NCBI GenBank assembly: GCA_035235625.1
Contig: CP141148.1
Location: 37,077,057-37,141,056, forward strand
Origin: Saururus chinensis
Lineage: Eukaryota; Streptophyta; Magnoliopsida; Piperales; Saururaceae
Direction: 5' to 3'
Length of the DNA stretch: 64,000 nucleotides
Positions within the stretch are counted from its first letter, which is position 1. The number at the start of each line of letters is the position of its first letter. A program made the translations under genes and the position numbers. This document shows positions 1 through 11,601 of this stretch, piece by piece. The notes beneath the pieces were generated by a model. That model was not told the DNA's origin and did no database searches. It was given only the letters and a program-made list of their open reading frames with translations.

Positions 1-420
1 TTCAAAGAAACTACATGGAATTTTTCCAAGTCAAAATACGAGTGGCACATAAAAATAGAATTGACAAAAATAAGTATTATGTGAAACACAAACAAAAGAT
101 ATCCCTAATGTGGTTCACCTCATAACCCTACATCCATTGGAGGGCTTATTTTCTTATATATATAATAAAAAAATAATTATAAGCCTGGGTTTAGACGTGC
201 TATTGTGAGGCCAAGTATCATGGCCCTTCATATTTTAATTTGATTGTGCGCATTCATAAAAAGGAGAAAGGGAGTGATTCAAACATATTTGCCCTTAAAT
301 CACGAGGCCTAGGTTCATGTTAGCTCCCGTTGGCACGTGAGCCCGAGCAAATACTTAAATGAGTCTCTCTATAAATATATATTTTGTTCTCAATTCTACT
401 TTAGGATTGATGAGAGACAG
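1..420. other. gene-free AT-rich stretch
   Basis: No convincing reading frame, RNA gene or transposon end is visible here. Confidence 0.5.
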
Positions 421-628
421 TAAGTCAAAAGCCACATATTTCTCAATTATTTCTAAACTTATGATCCATCTACAATATGCTTGCTAATAGTCATGTCAAG
501 GGGCGACAACACCAATACTCCCACCTGATAAGTCAAAAGCTAAATATTTCTAAACTTATGATCCATCTACAATAATAAGATTGCTAATAATCACATCAAG
601 GGGCAACAACACCAATACGCCCAACTGA
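421..628. repeat. two-copy tandem duplication of about 100-108 bp
   Basis: Two adjacent diverged copies (421-528 and 529-628) both begin TAAGTCAAAAGC, share the segment around ATGATCCATCTACAAT, and end near CACCAATACNCCC. They differ by substitutions and a small indel. No coding function is apparent. Confidence 0.8.
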
Positions 629-1580
629 TTTTTTGTTTGTAAAATGAAAAAAAACAAACTTAGGTGACCCGTGTGTAGTTACTATAATCACTATAGTAGT
701 AAAGTTAATTAATTTACTGATAACAAAGTTAATTAATTTCTTTAAATTTTGATGAGAAATTAACTAGAGGCTAATTAAAATCTCAATTATGATGTAATGA
801 AAATTTATATTGATAGAGAAGGTATCCAGGTGCGCCTAGTCACTTGCAATTACATTCCCCACTCACATTAAGCCGGTAAGCTAAGTATAAGAAAAGCACA
901 GGAATTATTCATCTAACTATTTTTTTTCCCAATGAAGCCAAACGCAGGTGCCAGACTGCCAGTAACAACTGGCTATAACCAGTTTTAATAGCTACACGTG
1001 CCCGCTGTAACAGAGGCGCATTTAATAATCATCATGATAGGTCAGCCGCGTTTACGTTGAATTAATTGATTGGCTGTCGGGATGCAGCCGTGTTGTCTGA
1101 GTCTGACTGCTTCCCAGAAGGGGACTCGTTGACAGAAGGCGACAACCTGCGACGTTAAAAGGGAGTCATATGAAATGGATCTTATGAATCAGAATGACAG
1201 ACCAATTCCAAAAGTACGTATAACAAACTTTTTCACTAATCATTAAAGTATCAAAATGACAGCATTTTTTGTCTTATTATAATCAAGTCAAAACGTGGAC
1301 ACATAGTGGTCTGGTCTCTGAACAGAACAACGAACCGGGAACCATCCACTCACCCAGTCACACCCTTACTCGGCTGGATTTTTGGAACCGGTCCAGTCCG
1401 GCTCAGTATCAAATCTACCTACTTGATCTAAATTACTGCAAACATCAAGTTGGTAATCTTTCTTACTTAACAAAAAGTAAAAAAACAACGTAATCTGAGT
1501 TGCAACTTGGGCTGTTAGCGGAAGCAGATCGTGGTTTTCTCTGCCCATGTTGGTGTCCGTTTAGTGCAAACCTATCTCTA
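629..1580. other. gene-free stretch
   Basis: Only short, unconvincing reading frames are present. The segment from 900 to 1200 is less AT-rich than its surroundings, but no domain or exon structure was recognised. Confidence 0.4.
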
Positions 1581-1589
1581 GGCCTCAAA

Positions 1590-1790
1590 GCCAAATATTC
1601 TCTATGTATTAAATTAATAGCTTTATTTAATTTTTTAAAATAAATTAATTTTAATTTATTTTAAAAAACCAAATATTTTCTATGTATTAAATTAATAGTT
1701 TTATTTAGTTTTTTAAAATAAATTTATTTTAATTTATTTTAAAAAACTAAATAAAACTATTAATTTAAATACGAAGAGAATATAAAATGT
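1590..1790. repeat. AT-rich, partly palindromic MITE-like repeat
   Basis: A block containing TTAAATTAATAG and TTTTTTAAAATAAATT occurs twice in direct orientation and is followed by an inverted version (AAACTAAATAAAACTATTAAT). The core resembles the interiors of the Stowaway elements elsewhere in the window, but the CTCCCTCC-type ends are missing. Read as a decayed MITE or a MITE dimer. Confidence 0.5.
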
Positions 1791-1794
1791 AAGG

Positions 1795-2329
1795 CTGATT
1801 CAGTAGCATCAGCTGCAATAAGTGATCGGTGTCATTTTGTGAATAGAAAATAGTGTGGTGATATGTCCACAAATTGGTCTGCTGTAAAAATGAGACAAAC
1901 AACACCACCAACTCTTGAGTGATGATAAGTTCTCGACATAAAGACTCAATTTAAAATCCCAAATCCTAAGCTTTACAGAAGTAGCGCCAACAAGCTTTAC
2001 GGAAGAGCACATACCAAATCCTGGATGTGCTTAGCAATTAAAATTTTAAAATTATAAACTTCACTGACTATGAAGACAAAGCAAATAATAGCACAACACA
2101 TCAATTTTTTGCATATTACTAATATTGAAGTTGCAATTTGTAAGACTCAATAAATGGCTGGAAATCACTTGCAAGTTTCTGGACAGTGACCTAAAGATAA
2201 AGGCATATCTTCAAGCAATTAAAAGCGTATCTTTTCTCAAACGAATGCTCATGTGAATTTTGATGGTCACACATTGTAAAACCAAAAAAACATAAATAAT
2301 GTTTCTACTTTAATTAATGCCTGTTGAAA
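1795..2329. repeat. left fragment of a duplicated block (copy A)
   Basis: The first ~260 bp match 42324-42620 closely by eye: both contain GATTCAGTAGCATCAGC, ACAAATTGGTCT and AAATCCCAAATCCTAAGC in the same order. Within it, the segment near 1930-1955 (CGACATAAAGACTCAATTTAA) resembles part of exon 4 of the X gene at 54-55.6 kb, so it may be the decayed 3' end of another X copy. The block is cut at 2330 by the Ty3/gypsy insertion and resumes at 11607. Confidence 0.6.
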
Positions 2330-2334
2330 ACATG

Positions 2335-2602
2335 TGGTGTAGATCAAGGGGTCTACCCATGAATAATTAAAGGGAAAGAGGGGAGAATGATCATGGGAGG
2401 AAATTAAATAAAAGTAAGTTTATTTCTATTGCATGTCTTAAAATAGACAGAGTACTACAATTTATAGAAAAGTAAAAAAGTATTTAGACTAAAATAAGGT
2501 AAGCAAGACTAATCCTAGTAAAATTAGAAAATAGACTAATATAGGAAAGTAAAAGAAGTAATCTAATCAGAATAGTAATTTCATTAAAAACATATCATTT
2601 CA
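2335..2602 (-). repeat. 3' LTR of the Ty3/gypsy element
   Basis: On the plus strand it begins TGGTGTAGATC and ends CATTTCA. Long blocks match the right LTR, for example around AAGACTAATCCTAGT and TAGAAAATAGACTAAT. The purine-rich minus-strand sequence just inside it would act as polypurine tract. The two LTRs differ at many sites, so the insertion is old. Confidence 0.88.
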
Positions 2603-3872
2603 TAACATTCCGCATCACCTCGTCCTCAAGGTGACCAATTGGGATATTGGTGAAAGAACTCATCTTCCTACATCTAAGTAACATCCTTTAAAGAATGATG
2701 TATCCAAGCAATAAGAACCTATGGAATAACATAACCTTCATGGCAAACACATGGTCATTCCAAAATAGAATGAGGCACCAGACTAGGGATGCCACTCGGG
2801 TCAGGTATATGGTAAAACCAACCCAACCCAACCCTAATGGGTGGGGTTTGGATTTTCAAATTCAACTTGAATAGATATTCCGGTTAGATTTGGGTTTACC
2901 ATTTTTTAAATATGTGACGCCCCGACCCGAGAACCGACCCAGGCCGGGGGTCCCGAAATCGATGAAAACCAAACCCAGAACCAAGAGCAGCACACTCTGA
3001 GTGCGAGAGTCTTTTCGTTCCTCTACGCGCTACAGAACTTTAGCGCTCTATTGCGTGTAGGCCTAATTATATAACTAATTCGGACCGGGCCAACGTTGCA
3101 TTGCTGTTGGTTGCCTACGTACATATCGGATAACATCCATGATGTTACTCCGATACGATCGGATCCGGACGTAGTTCTACCTATTGGCTACTACATACAA
3201 CCGGCATACCAAAAACACATACGTATAAAATACGTATCTCCGAATATTTAATCGGAGTTATACAAAAACCCGATAAAACACCGGCAACACACATCTCGCT
3301 CTATCATAGAGACGAGCACCACACGACCACCACAACATGCCTCGCTCTATTCCAGAGCGGATGCATCACATTCACACGTCTCGCTCCATCACTGAGCCGA
3401 GAACGAATACACACCACACGTCTCGCTTTCCCGTAGAGCGAGACAACACACAGCATGACATAAAAGCACACATCATATCATATAAGCATAGCAAACATAT
3501 GGATCATATCATAACACGTCATAACTAGCACATGTCGTTAAATAATTAAAATAGGAGGTAAGAAACTCTTACTCCCCTGATGTCTCACGAGGTAGCGGTA
3601 TTCGGGCTGCTCATTTCTGGGCGTCCTCCCCTTCCGGAGACAACGGACATAGCCTCCTCTTGCCCCGGTTCGTTCCTCTCTTCTAAGAGCGCCAACTTGA
3701 GGGATGGACTATGCCATTGCGTAGATCACCCTCGAATTAGCTAGGAATGCCTCAAGAACCACTCGAATAGGACTTAAAATTAGTGAGAAACGAAGAACAG
3801 AAGTTTATGAACGTGGGCGAGAAATGGGAAAACGTGGGAGAGATTTCTCTTTCTTTCTGGATGTCAAGGATG

Positions 3873-3882
3873 CTATTTATAG
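3873..3882 (-). promoter_or_regulatory. LTR TATA box
   Basis: CTATAAATAG on the minus strand, placed between the presumed U3 (right) and R/U5 (left) of the solo LTR. Confidence 0.6.
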
Positions 3883-3914
3883 AAGAATTGGATAGATGTG
3901 AGGTTGACACGTGT

Positions 3915-4095
3915 CAACCCTATCCGCTTTGTCAGCAATCCTATCCGCTTTGTCAGCAATCCTATCCACTATCAATCTTATCCGCTTTGTCAGCAATCCT
4001 ATCCACTATCAATCCAATCTGCTTTGTGAGCAATCCTATCCACTATCGATTCTATCCGCTTTGTCAGCAATCCTATCCACTATCAATCCTATCCG
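3915..4095. repeat. short tandem array inside the solo LTR
   Basis: Repeated units combine CCTATCCGCTTTGTCAGCAA and CCTATCCACTATCAAT, each about 16-20 bp. The array sits upstream of the LTR's TATA box and may be a U3 enhancer repeat. Overlapping open frames across it are by-products of the repeat. Confidence 0.75.
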
Positions 4096-6049
4096 GAAAG
4101 ATATTATTTTATTTAAATAATATCTTAACCTCAAAACGCGATAACTTTCAACCTTGACGTTGGAATCGCACGCCCTTGATACCGATGGACTCGTGTCGAC
4201 GAGCCCTTCGAAATAAGACAAAAACATGGGTAGGTCATCCTGCACTTTCAAAGTGGGTCCCGCCCATATGACATTTTTTCCCGAGGTCGGAATCGTGCGT
4301 TCTTAGTACCGATAGACTCGTATCGACGAGCCCTTTGAAACTAGACCACACATGGGTAGGTTATCCCGCACTTTTCGAGCAGGCCCCGCCCATGTGGCAT
4401 GCTTCTCGAGGTCATAACTTTCGTTCCCGACCTCCGTTTTGTGTGTTCTTCGATTTGTTACACTCGTTACTCCAAGCTCTACCCGGATACAGAGATTTCA
4501 CCTAATGAAACCCCCTAATACGGGGGCAACTGGAGATGAAAAGACGGGAACCTCCAGTTACCCCCTAATTTAATTTACTAATTTTAAATTACTAAATTAC
4601 CCTTAACCCACCCGGGTTAGGCAAAACCGAAAAATGGGTCATTACAAAATAGTATCGGGTTCAAGTTTGGAAAAACCCGACCCGGTGGCTTCCTTACACC
4701 AAATGGGCTAGATTAGAAGAAATTGGTGGCTTAATTGACGGGGGAATAGAGGAAGGATCACCAACAAATTTTCAAAGACGAGAAACATGAAACACTAGGT
4801 GAATTTGCACATCCGGGGGCAACTGGAGATGAAAAGAAGCCTTGCCAATACGATCAAGAATCGGATAGGGACCATAAAAGCGATGGGCCAGTTTCTCATT
4901 AGATGGTTTATGAATTGAAGTCTATCGATAAGGCTGCTAACGAAGATAAACAAGATCACTTATTTCAAACTCGTAATCTACATGATGCTTATCATAAACA
5001 TAGTGCATACAGTTATGTGAAATTTCTAGGTTTCGACAAAACGGACGCAAAACCTTATCATGAGTTTGAAGAGTAGTATCAACGACATCAATAGAAGCAC
5101 AAAGTAGCACATAATGGAGCAATGTAGGAGATGGAAGACCATAAACAAGATAAAAGGGAGTATAACCTGTGGTAGTATGAAAAATGGTGTTACAAGACCA
5201 TTCCACCCAAGGAAGGAATGATAGCCATGTATGGGGCCGATCACTTGAAAAAACATTGTAAATATTGCTCAAGTCAATAGTTTGCCACTTCAAATTGGTC
5301 ATCCATTTGAGGATGATAGGTGGAACTCATACGAAAAGATGTGCCTTGGAGAGCAAAAAAACTCCTGCTAAAATGCAAATAAAAATACCTTATCATGATA
5401 GAAAACAATAATCTTACACTTTCCATGAAGACAAGCAATATCAGTCATGAAAACCTCGGCAATAGTTGTGGTAGTCTAAGAGTGAGAGAGTGCCAAAAAA
5501 TGTGCATACTTGGAGAGCCTATCCACCACGACAAAGATAACGGATTTGCCCTGAGCCTTAGGTAATCCTTCAATGAAATCCATGTTAATATCCTCCCAGA
5601 TTCGCTCTAGAATTGGAAGTGGTTGAAGAAGACCAGATGGAGTGGTAGAATCACCCTTATCTCGTTGGCACATGTCACATTGGGCCACAAATTGGTAGAT
5701 TGTTCATTTAAGACCATGTCAGGCAAAGCATTGAGAGACCTTTTTATATGTTTGAAATATCCCCTCTTGTCCGGAACAGACATAAATTGACAAAGATGAA
5801 GAATATCCCAACACAACTCCTCGGAATTGGGCACCTACGATGATCCCATAATAGAAATTCATCATGCAAAACAAAATCCAGTGAGGAACAAGGTTATGCT
5901 CATAAGAGTGTAAAAATAGCATAAGTTGCATCGTTAGTTTCATACACTACTTGTAAGTCCTTTAGAAAAGGAAAGACTAGAGCAGAAATGGACTGGAATG
6001 TGGCATCCTCATACTTTTAGGATAAAACATCAATGGTGCCATTGTCAAG

Positions 6050-7150
6050 GTCATAATTATATACCAATTCATAATTGTATCCCAATAACTTAGAAACCTA
6101 ACGTTGCTGAGAGGGAGTTGTCTCATGTTGATCCATAAAGTATTTGAAAGACTAATGATCTGTCTGAATGATAAAGTGACGACCTAAGAGGTAGGGCTGC
6201 CATTTAGTCATAGCATGGACAATAGCTAACATCTAACACTCATAAGCAGGTAATAGAAGAGAACAACCAAACAAAGCCTTGTTATAAAATGTGATGGGGT
6301 GTTCATCTTGCATAAGGACTGCGCCAAGACCAACATCAGAAGCATCACTTTTAACAATAAGTCTTTTGCAAAGTTCGGGAGAGTAAGAACAAGGGCGGAA
6401 ATGAGGGCCGCTTTGAGTGCATCAAAAGCATGTTCGGCTAAGTCAGACCATATGAAGGCACCATTCTTCGACAAAGTCATGAAAGGTGCAACAATAATAC
6501 CATAGAAAGCGATTAGACGTATATAATGACCTACAAGGCCAAGAAGCCACATAGTGTATGTGTAGTACATGGAAGGGCGAGGCTAATCCCAAACGGCAGA
6601 AATCTTGCTTAGGTCAATAGCAATGCCTTGAGATAAATAATATGTCTCAAATACTCGACTTGTTGACAACCAAAAGAGCACTTGGACCACTTCAAGGAGT
6701 CGGTGCTCATGGAGGAGTGTAAAAATAGATTGTAGGTGTTGTAAGTTGTCCTCTCAAGTAAGACTGTAAATAAGAAAATCATCAAAGAAAATCAAGACAA
6801 ATCAACCTAGATAGCTCTAGAATACATCATTCATCAGGCATTGGAAGATGGCAAGGGCATTAGTAAGGCCAAACGACATGACTAAGAATGTATAATACTC
6901 ATTATGAGTAATAAAAGATGTCTTGGAAATATCATTGGGATGCATATGAATCTGATGATAATCTGAATAGAGGTCCAACTTCGAAAAGAATTGAACCCAA
7001 TAACTTGTCAAGAAATTCCTCGATAACTGGGATAGGGTACTTATCTTTTAAAGTAATAAGGTTAAGAGCCCTATAATCTACACAAAAGTGTCATGCACCA
7101 TCCTTCTTACGGACAAGGAGGACATGAGAGGAGTAAGAAGACTGGCTAGG
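6050..7150 (-). pseudogene. Ty3/gypsy reverse transcriptase and RNase H, broken
   Basis: The minus strand reads SQSSYSSHVLLVRKKDGA and [20 protein letters not shown], then [18 protein letters not shown] and [16 protein letters not shown], all standard reverse transcriptase motifs. The catalytic motif appears as FFDDFLIYS near 6769-6803 (FDD in place of YxDD is common in this family). RNase H follows: GAFIWSDLAEHAFDALK near 6480, and VSKLLGYNYELVYN near 6100. At least one conserved tryptophan has become a stop (DGA-stop-HF). The enzyme would have copied the element's RNA into DNA. Confidence 0.88.
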
Positions 7151-7499
7151 GCATATAATGCCAGAGGAAATCATCTCGCAAACCAAACGTTCAATCTCTG
7201 TCTTCTAGATATACTTATAGCAGTATGAGTAGACATTAGCTAGAAGAACACTAGGTTGAATAGGAATCCAATGGTCATAAGAATGGACCGATGGTAATCC
7301 TTTTGGCTCCTCAAAGATGGACTGATGCTAATCTAAGAGAGTAGCCAAAGTTGGGGAAAGAACGTCAATCTGGGAAACCTCAACTGAAAGGCAGTGTTGT
7401 AGCAAGAAGTCATAACAATGATAATGAGAAAGAGTCTCCAATGACTTGATAGATTAGAGGTGACCTGGTGGATGAGTAGTGATATGTACTGGCTTGCCC

Positions 7500-7990
7500 C
7501 CATAAGTGAAATCCATAGTCATACGATGAAAGTCCTAAGAAATAGGGCTTAAGTCATCAAGGCTTTGAACACCAAGAACAATATTAGCCCCCTTAGTAGG
7601 AAGCAAAAATAAATCCATAGTGTATGTTTGACCTTGCAATAATAATTTGACCTTTGAGCAAACAACGCGACTCCTGAGATAGTTTCCATAGCCAATCATC
7701 ACATCAAAGGTCTCAGACTCTTTAACAAGCTATCCAAGGTGAAGAACAACTCGATTATTAACAAAATTATGAGTACTCCCACTATCAATCAGAACAAAAA
7801 TTTGTTATTTCTTAATCAAGCCCTTAATATGCATAGTGTGTGGAGTATAAATACCCACAAATGCTTGTAGGGTAATCTCTATATCATAGGCCTTGATAGT
7901 ATCAAAGGCAATCTCCTCAGAATCATCACAAGTATCCTTTACTAAGTCCTCATCAAAACATTTATCGATCATAAACAATTTCCAAGTCAT
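7500..7990 (-). pseudogene. Ty3/gypsy aspartic protease region
   Basis: The retropepsin active-site motif DSGSTHNF is encoded on the minus strand at about 7764-7787, followed by NNRVVLHLG and later NIVLGVQSLDDLSPIS. This is the usual gypsy protease plus linker before reverse transcriptase. Frames are interrupted. The segment upstream on the minus strand is cut by the solo LTR at 8029. Confidence 0.8.
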
Positions 7991-8028
7991 GCAACGATGT
8001 CCAAGGGTGTATTTCTTATCACAATTAT

Positions 8029-9560
8029 TGTAATAACCCTATTTTTCTGATATTTTATAAATTTTATTATTTTTCTAAGTCTGATTATAAGTAAAAAATA
8101 TAGAAATTTGAGATTGGGAACAAAAGTTACAGCCTCGGGAAATGTGCTCTAACTGGCGGGACCTACTTCTTAAATAGGGGTAAACTAGTCCATAAGTGGT
8201 CTAGTCTTGTAGGGTTCATGAATATGAGCTCAACGGTACCAAGAACATGCAAAACAGAGTTCGAGATAGAATGTTACGATTATTTGAAAAAAATAAAAAA
8301 TAAAAAAATAAATTAGGCTCGGTGGCTTGGCGCAGCGCAGTGTGTTGTGGCGCGGTGTGCGGCGCACGAACGCATGCATCACACACGTGATGAATGCGCA
8401 CCGGTGGTTTCTGCGGCTGTGCCACTAATTTCAGCGACGCCCACCTGTTCCGGTGGTGGCGTCCGTCAGAAAACTCCTCCTCCTCCCCTATAAATTCTCA
8501 TTCTCCGGCCATTCTTCACCCACATCCGATTTTCAACCCCTCTCACTATTTTCATCATTCCCAACCCATTTTAAGTCCGAATTTTACGAACCAAGACCCG
8601 TTTCCTACTAATTCGAGGGTGTTCTATGCACCGAAAGTGTTATTTTCCCGAGGTGACCTCTCTAAAATCCAAAAAACCCTACCACGTCCCTAATCCTTCA
8701 TTTTCTCCTTTTTACTATTTCTGGACCATTTCAAAACCTTTTCAGCCCGTTCAAATGCCGTACCCTACTAAATCGAGGGTGCTCTACGCGTTGGGACCAT
8801 TATTCTGTTGAATTTTTCGCTCAAAGGAAGGATCTTCTTTATACTCTGCGAGGGGATTTCTTATACTCCACACGTGTTATAGGTAGGCAGCTTTAAATTA
8901 TAATCGTATGCCGAGATTTTTATTCGCCAAAGCTTTACTAAATATTTTTCTAAATGAAAATTCTGTCTTTAAAAACTTCTCCTCCTTTCAAAAAATTCTC
9001 CGTGTTTTGGGTAATCGTACCCTCTGGATAGTCCTTCGTTTCCCGAAACTAAGGATTATTATGATTCTGGATACCACCAAATTTGGCTTCCAGTGCGCAC
9101 AAGACTGGGATATCATGGAAAATTCTCTTTCATTCTGTCTCTTGTTGCCTCATGAGTGCAGGTGTAAGTCGTCTGGTATCGTGACATTCTATGGCGATGT
9201 TTTCAGGTTTTGAAAGAAAGATGGCACGATATTTCTACGTGCATATTTTTAGAACTTAACTCAGCCTACTGAGTATAAATTTACTCACCCACCCTCAGAT
9301 TCTGCAGGTGTGTGATTTGAATACGAAGAAGTTGACGAAGAGCTTTTCTTTGTAAAATTACAGTTTTTGTACTTCTCTTGTATTTTTTTTGTAAATTTTG
9401 TATTGACTGATGTATAAAGGCATGTTATGCCTAATTTTGGAAATCTTTATATAATACAAAGTATGTTGTAATTACTCTTTTGGTACACGGTGATCCTTAG
9501 TAATTGTATTTAAAATCCGTTATGTTTTAAAAAATCATTATGAATATGAGGGGTGTTACA
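8029..9560 (+). mobile_element. solo LTR (1.5 kb)
   Basis: It begins TGTAATAACCC and ends GGGTGTTACA, with a perfect target duplication ATTAT at 8024-8028 and 9561-9565. It sits inside the Ty3/gypsy element, between gag and protease. Its 5' part aligns with the reverse complement of the right end of the 27526-29370 LTR (shared GGGACCTA and GTACCAAGAAC segments), so it is the same superfamily in plus orientation. No internal region remains. Confidence 0.92.
8489..8495 (+). promoter_or_regulatory. LTR TATA box
   Basis: TATAAAT follows a CT-rich run and precedes a C/T-rich leader, as expected for the U3/R boundary of this plus-oriented LTR. Confidence 0.6.
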
Positions 9561-9565
9561 ATTAT

Positions 9566-11344
9566 AATATAAACCCTTGGATCAATGTGGGTCATTTAAG
9601 GAGTAAGACAAGTAGAAGGAGAAGTGGATGAAGAAGTACCTGTAGGATGGCCACCTCATGGTTGATCAAAAGATGAAGTAGGGCAGGGCCGATGGCTAGA
9701 GAAAGTATAATGGCTGAGCTGGGTTAACTTTTCCTCATATACATGAGCCATACACGTCATTTCTGTCAAAGAGATGCGCGGCAAAGTATGCAATTTGGCC
9801 TTAATATGAGGTTTAAAACTGTCTTCAAAGACATAGATAAGGGCATACTCAGGTTATCCTTGCATGCGGTTCACCAAGCGCTCAAACTCATCATAATAAT
9901 CTTAGACAAAACCTCGTTGTCGAATCTAATGCAACAAACTGTTAAAATTTTGGTAGAGAGTCTAGCTGAAACAGAGGAGAAGTGCATGCTTGAACTCTGG
10001 CCAAATACCATCCAAGTACTGTGCAAGGAACAAGTCGACCCAATGCACAGCACGACCCTCCTTAAGAAAAGGCTAATTAGCAAGCTTGAATAGTTGGGTT
10101 TTGATATAAGGGGCTGGTGCATAATTATAGGGACTACGAGAGTGTGCAACATGACATGGTAGTTGATCCGACTGCACGAGATGAGGCATGGGTGGGGCCA
10201 CATAAGCAAACAGTAGGTGTGAGTGAAGGGTTCCTGTGAAAGTACCAAACCAATGTCGAACTCGCCTTGAAATAAAACCTTCTCCTAGAAACAATTTATC
10301 CGAGGGGAAAAACACATATGAGAGGACTGATGCACTGAAAGGGAGAGGAAGGAGGGGGGCTGTGCGGTGGCCTGATCAATGGCCAACAAGGCCGTGCCTG
10401 CCTGAAGAAGATGACTGACTGTCGGGCTGACAACCAAGGTGGGCAACTACGGGCTGGGGAGACGATCCCGGAGTTGTGCAGATGCACCGACAAGGGTGAA
10501 AGAGGCCAAAGGCAGTTGAAACAGCTACACAAAGGACGATCTAGATGCAGTTAGAATTGTGGATGGCTCTAACAGAAGATATGAAAGGGTAAAGGCAGCA
10601 GGGCATATTCAACCAGGAACGATTGCCCGACAACTTGATCAAGGATGGAATGAGCTACTAATGACATTGAGGTGTAGGCAAAAGTGTGGATCTGGGCTGA
10701 ATTAATGGCGGAGGCAGTTTGGAGAGGCAAGGGCAGCTGAATCGATGGTGGAGAATCGATCTAGGGGCAGATTGGGAGGAGGACGTCATCAACGTAAGAG
10801 AAGGAGGCAAAAGGTGCTGATCTGGGGGCTTTGCTGCTGGCAGAAGGGCCCGGGTACCAGACAGTCCAACAACAACTTCCAACGGCACAACGACCTGCTA
10901 ATTAGAAGAGGGCACCACCAAAGGCAGAGTTGCAGGAGCCGTCAAAGTGACGCCAGTGGAATTGAATGAGCATGGTGGCGGAGGATGGCCAAACGTATGA
11001 GAGACCAAAGAATGCAAGATTGCATCGAATCGGTGATTGCCTCATCAAAATGGCAGCCAATCTCGTCGAAATGGTGGCTGCAGCCATCCCTACTTCACGT
11101 GGTTACAAGGGTTTTCAATTTGGTAAGCTCTGAAACCATGGTTTGTAGTTGATTTTCTAACAATTGCGTGCGGGTGTGAAGGCGAGTAGGGGAGGATTCT
11201 TAGACAAGCACGTCTCGAAGGTTAGAAGAAGCCATTGCTGCGGGGGTGGCTTAGAGCTAGGGAGTGGACTTTTTTGGTGTGGCTAACTCATGGCTGAAGG
11301 AGGGTGGGCGGGACTAGGGAGAAGAAATGTCCGTCAACTACCAA
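9566..11344 (-). pseudogene. Ty3/gypsy gag region, broken
   Basis: The minus strand near 9980-9750 reads YDEFERLVNRMQG and then PEYALIYVFEDSFKPHIKA, matching the usual capsid segment (YxxFERLVNRxxGxP..AL...F..GL). Upstream, KEGRAVHWVDLFLAQYLDG is also gag-like but contains stops. The 5' part (10.2-11.3 kb) is GC-richer with no intact frame. Gag would have formed the virus-like particle that packages the RNA. Confidence 0.75.
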
Positions 11345-11601
11345 TAGTGTAGACCAAGGATGCAGGAATAATTATAGGAAAAGGGGAGAGAAGAAAAGGA
11401 TTAGGGTAGAAAAATAATTAAAATAATCTCATTTTTATTATCTACTTCAGAATAGGCTAAGCACTACAATTTATAGAAAATAAGTATTCCTACTAAAATA
11501 AGGTAAACAAGACTAATCCTAGTGAAATTAGAAAATAGACTAATCTATGAATGTAAAATAAGTAATCTAATTAGGATAGTGATCTAATTAGGAACATTTC
11601 A
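11345..11601 (-). repeat. 5' LTR of the Ty3/gypsy element
   Basis: It begins TAGTGTAGACC (decayed TG) and ends CATTTCA, pairing with 2335-2602. The minus-strand sequence just inside it starts TTGGTA, consistent with a decayed tRNA-Met primer-binding site. Confidence 0.88.

Larger units (their letters stand above)
2913..4646 (-). mobile_element. solo LTR (1.7 kb) of a large-LTR retrotransposon
   Basis: It begins TGTGACGCCCCGACCCG and ends GGGTCATTACA, with a perfect 5-bp target duplication AAATA at 2908-2912 and 4647-4651. Similarity to the LTRs at 27526 and 8029 and a TATA box reading leftward set its orientation as minus. No internal domain is present, so it is most likely left by recombination between two LTRs. 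It carries a short CTATCC/TTTGTCAGCAATC tandem array near 3920-4090. Confidence 0.9.
2784..4696. mobile_element. hAT-type MITE copy 1 (short version, split by a solo LTR)
   Basis: It starts TAGGGATGCCACTCGGGT and ends with the inverted equivalent (CCCGGTGGC...TA). It is flanked by an 8-bp, slightly decayed target duplication (CACCAGAC at 2776, CACCAAAT at 4697). Without the nested LTR it is about 170 bp, half the length of the three other copies, and lacks their AT-rich core. The TAGGGATG ends and 8-bp duplications are hAT hallmarks. There is no transposase, so it is non-autonomous. Confidence 0.8.
2608..5850 (-). pseudogene. Ty3/gypsy integrase and chromodomain-like tail, broken
   Basis: The minus strand encodes the integrase core in pieces. 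At 5476-5688 it shows CDMCQR, then LLQPLPILERIWEDINMDF and FVVVDRLSKYAHF. At 4937-5302 it shows LPWVEWSCNTIFHTTTGYTP and PFYLVYG. The next residues (about 4880-4720) read YGPYRILDRIGKASF and FHVSRL, the usual post-integrase segment. After the MITE insertion, about 2700-2620 still reads EDEFFHQYPN, the end of a chromodomain-like tail. In living relatives this protein inserts the cDNA, and the tail directs it to chromatin. Stops and frameshifts break it, and the MITE at 2784-4696 splits it. Confidence 0.85.
2335..11601 (-). mobile_element. decayed Ty3/gypsy LTR retrotransposon, chromodomain type, with nested insertions
   Basis: Both LTRs are found (2335-2602 and 11345-11601), flanked by a perfect 5-bp target duplication ACATG (2330-2334 and 11602-11606). 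On the minus strand the internal order is gag, protease, reverse transcriptase, RNase H, integrase, chromodomain-like tail, which is the Ty3/gypsy order. Frameshifts and stops throughout show it is dead. Removing a hAT MITE (2784-4696, which itself holds a solo LTR) and a second solo LTR (8029-9560) leaves about 5.8 kb, a normal size for the family. A primer-binding-like TTGGTA lies next to the right LTR on the minus strand. Confidence 0.92.

Noticed and set aside
3783-4251. Overlapping frames with repeated SYPL/SALSA residues
   Set aside because: They lie in a solo LTR and follow its short tandem repeats.
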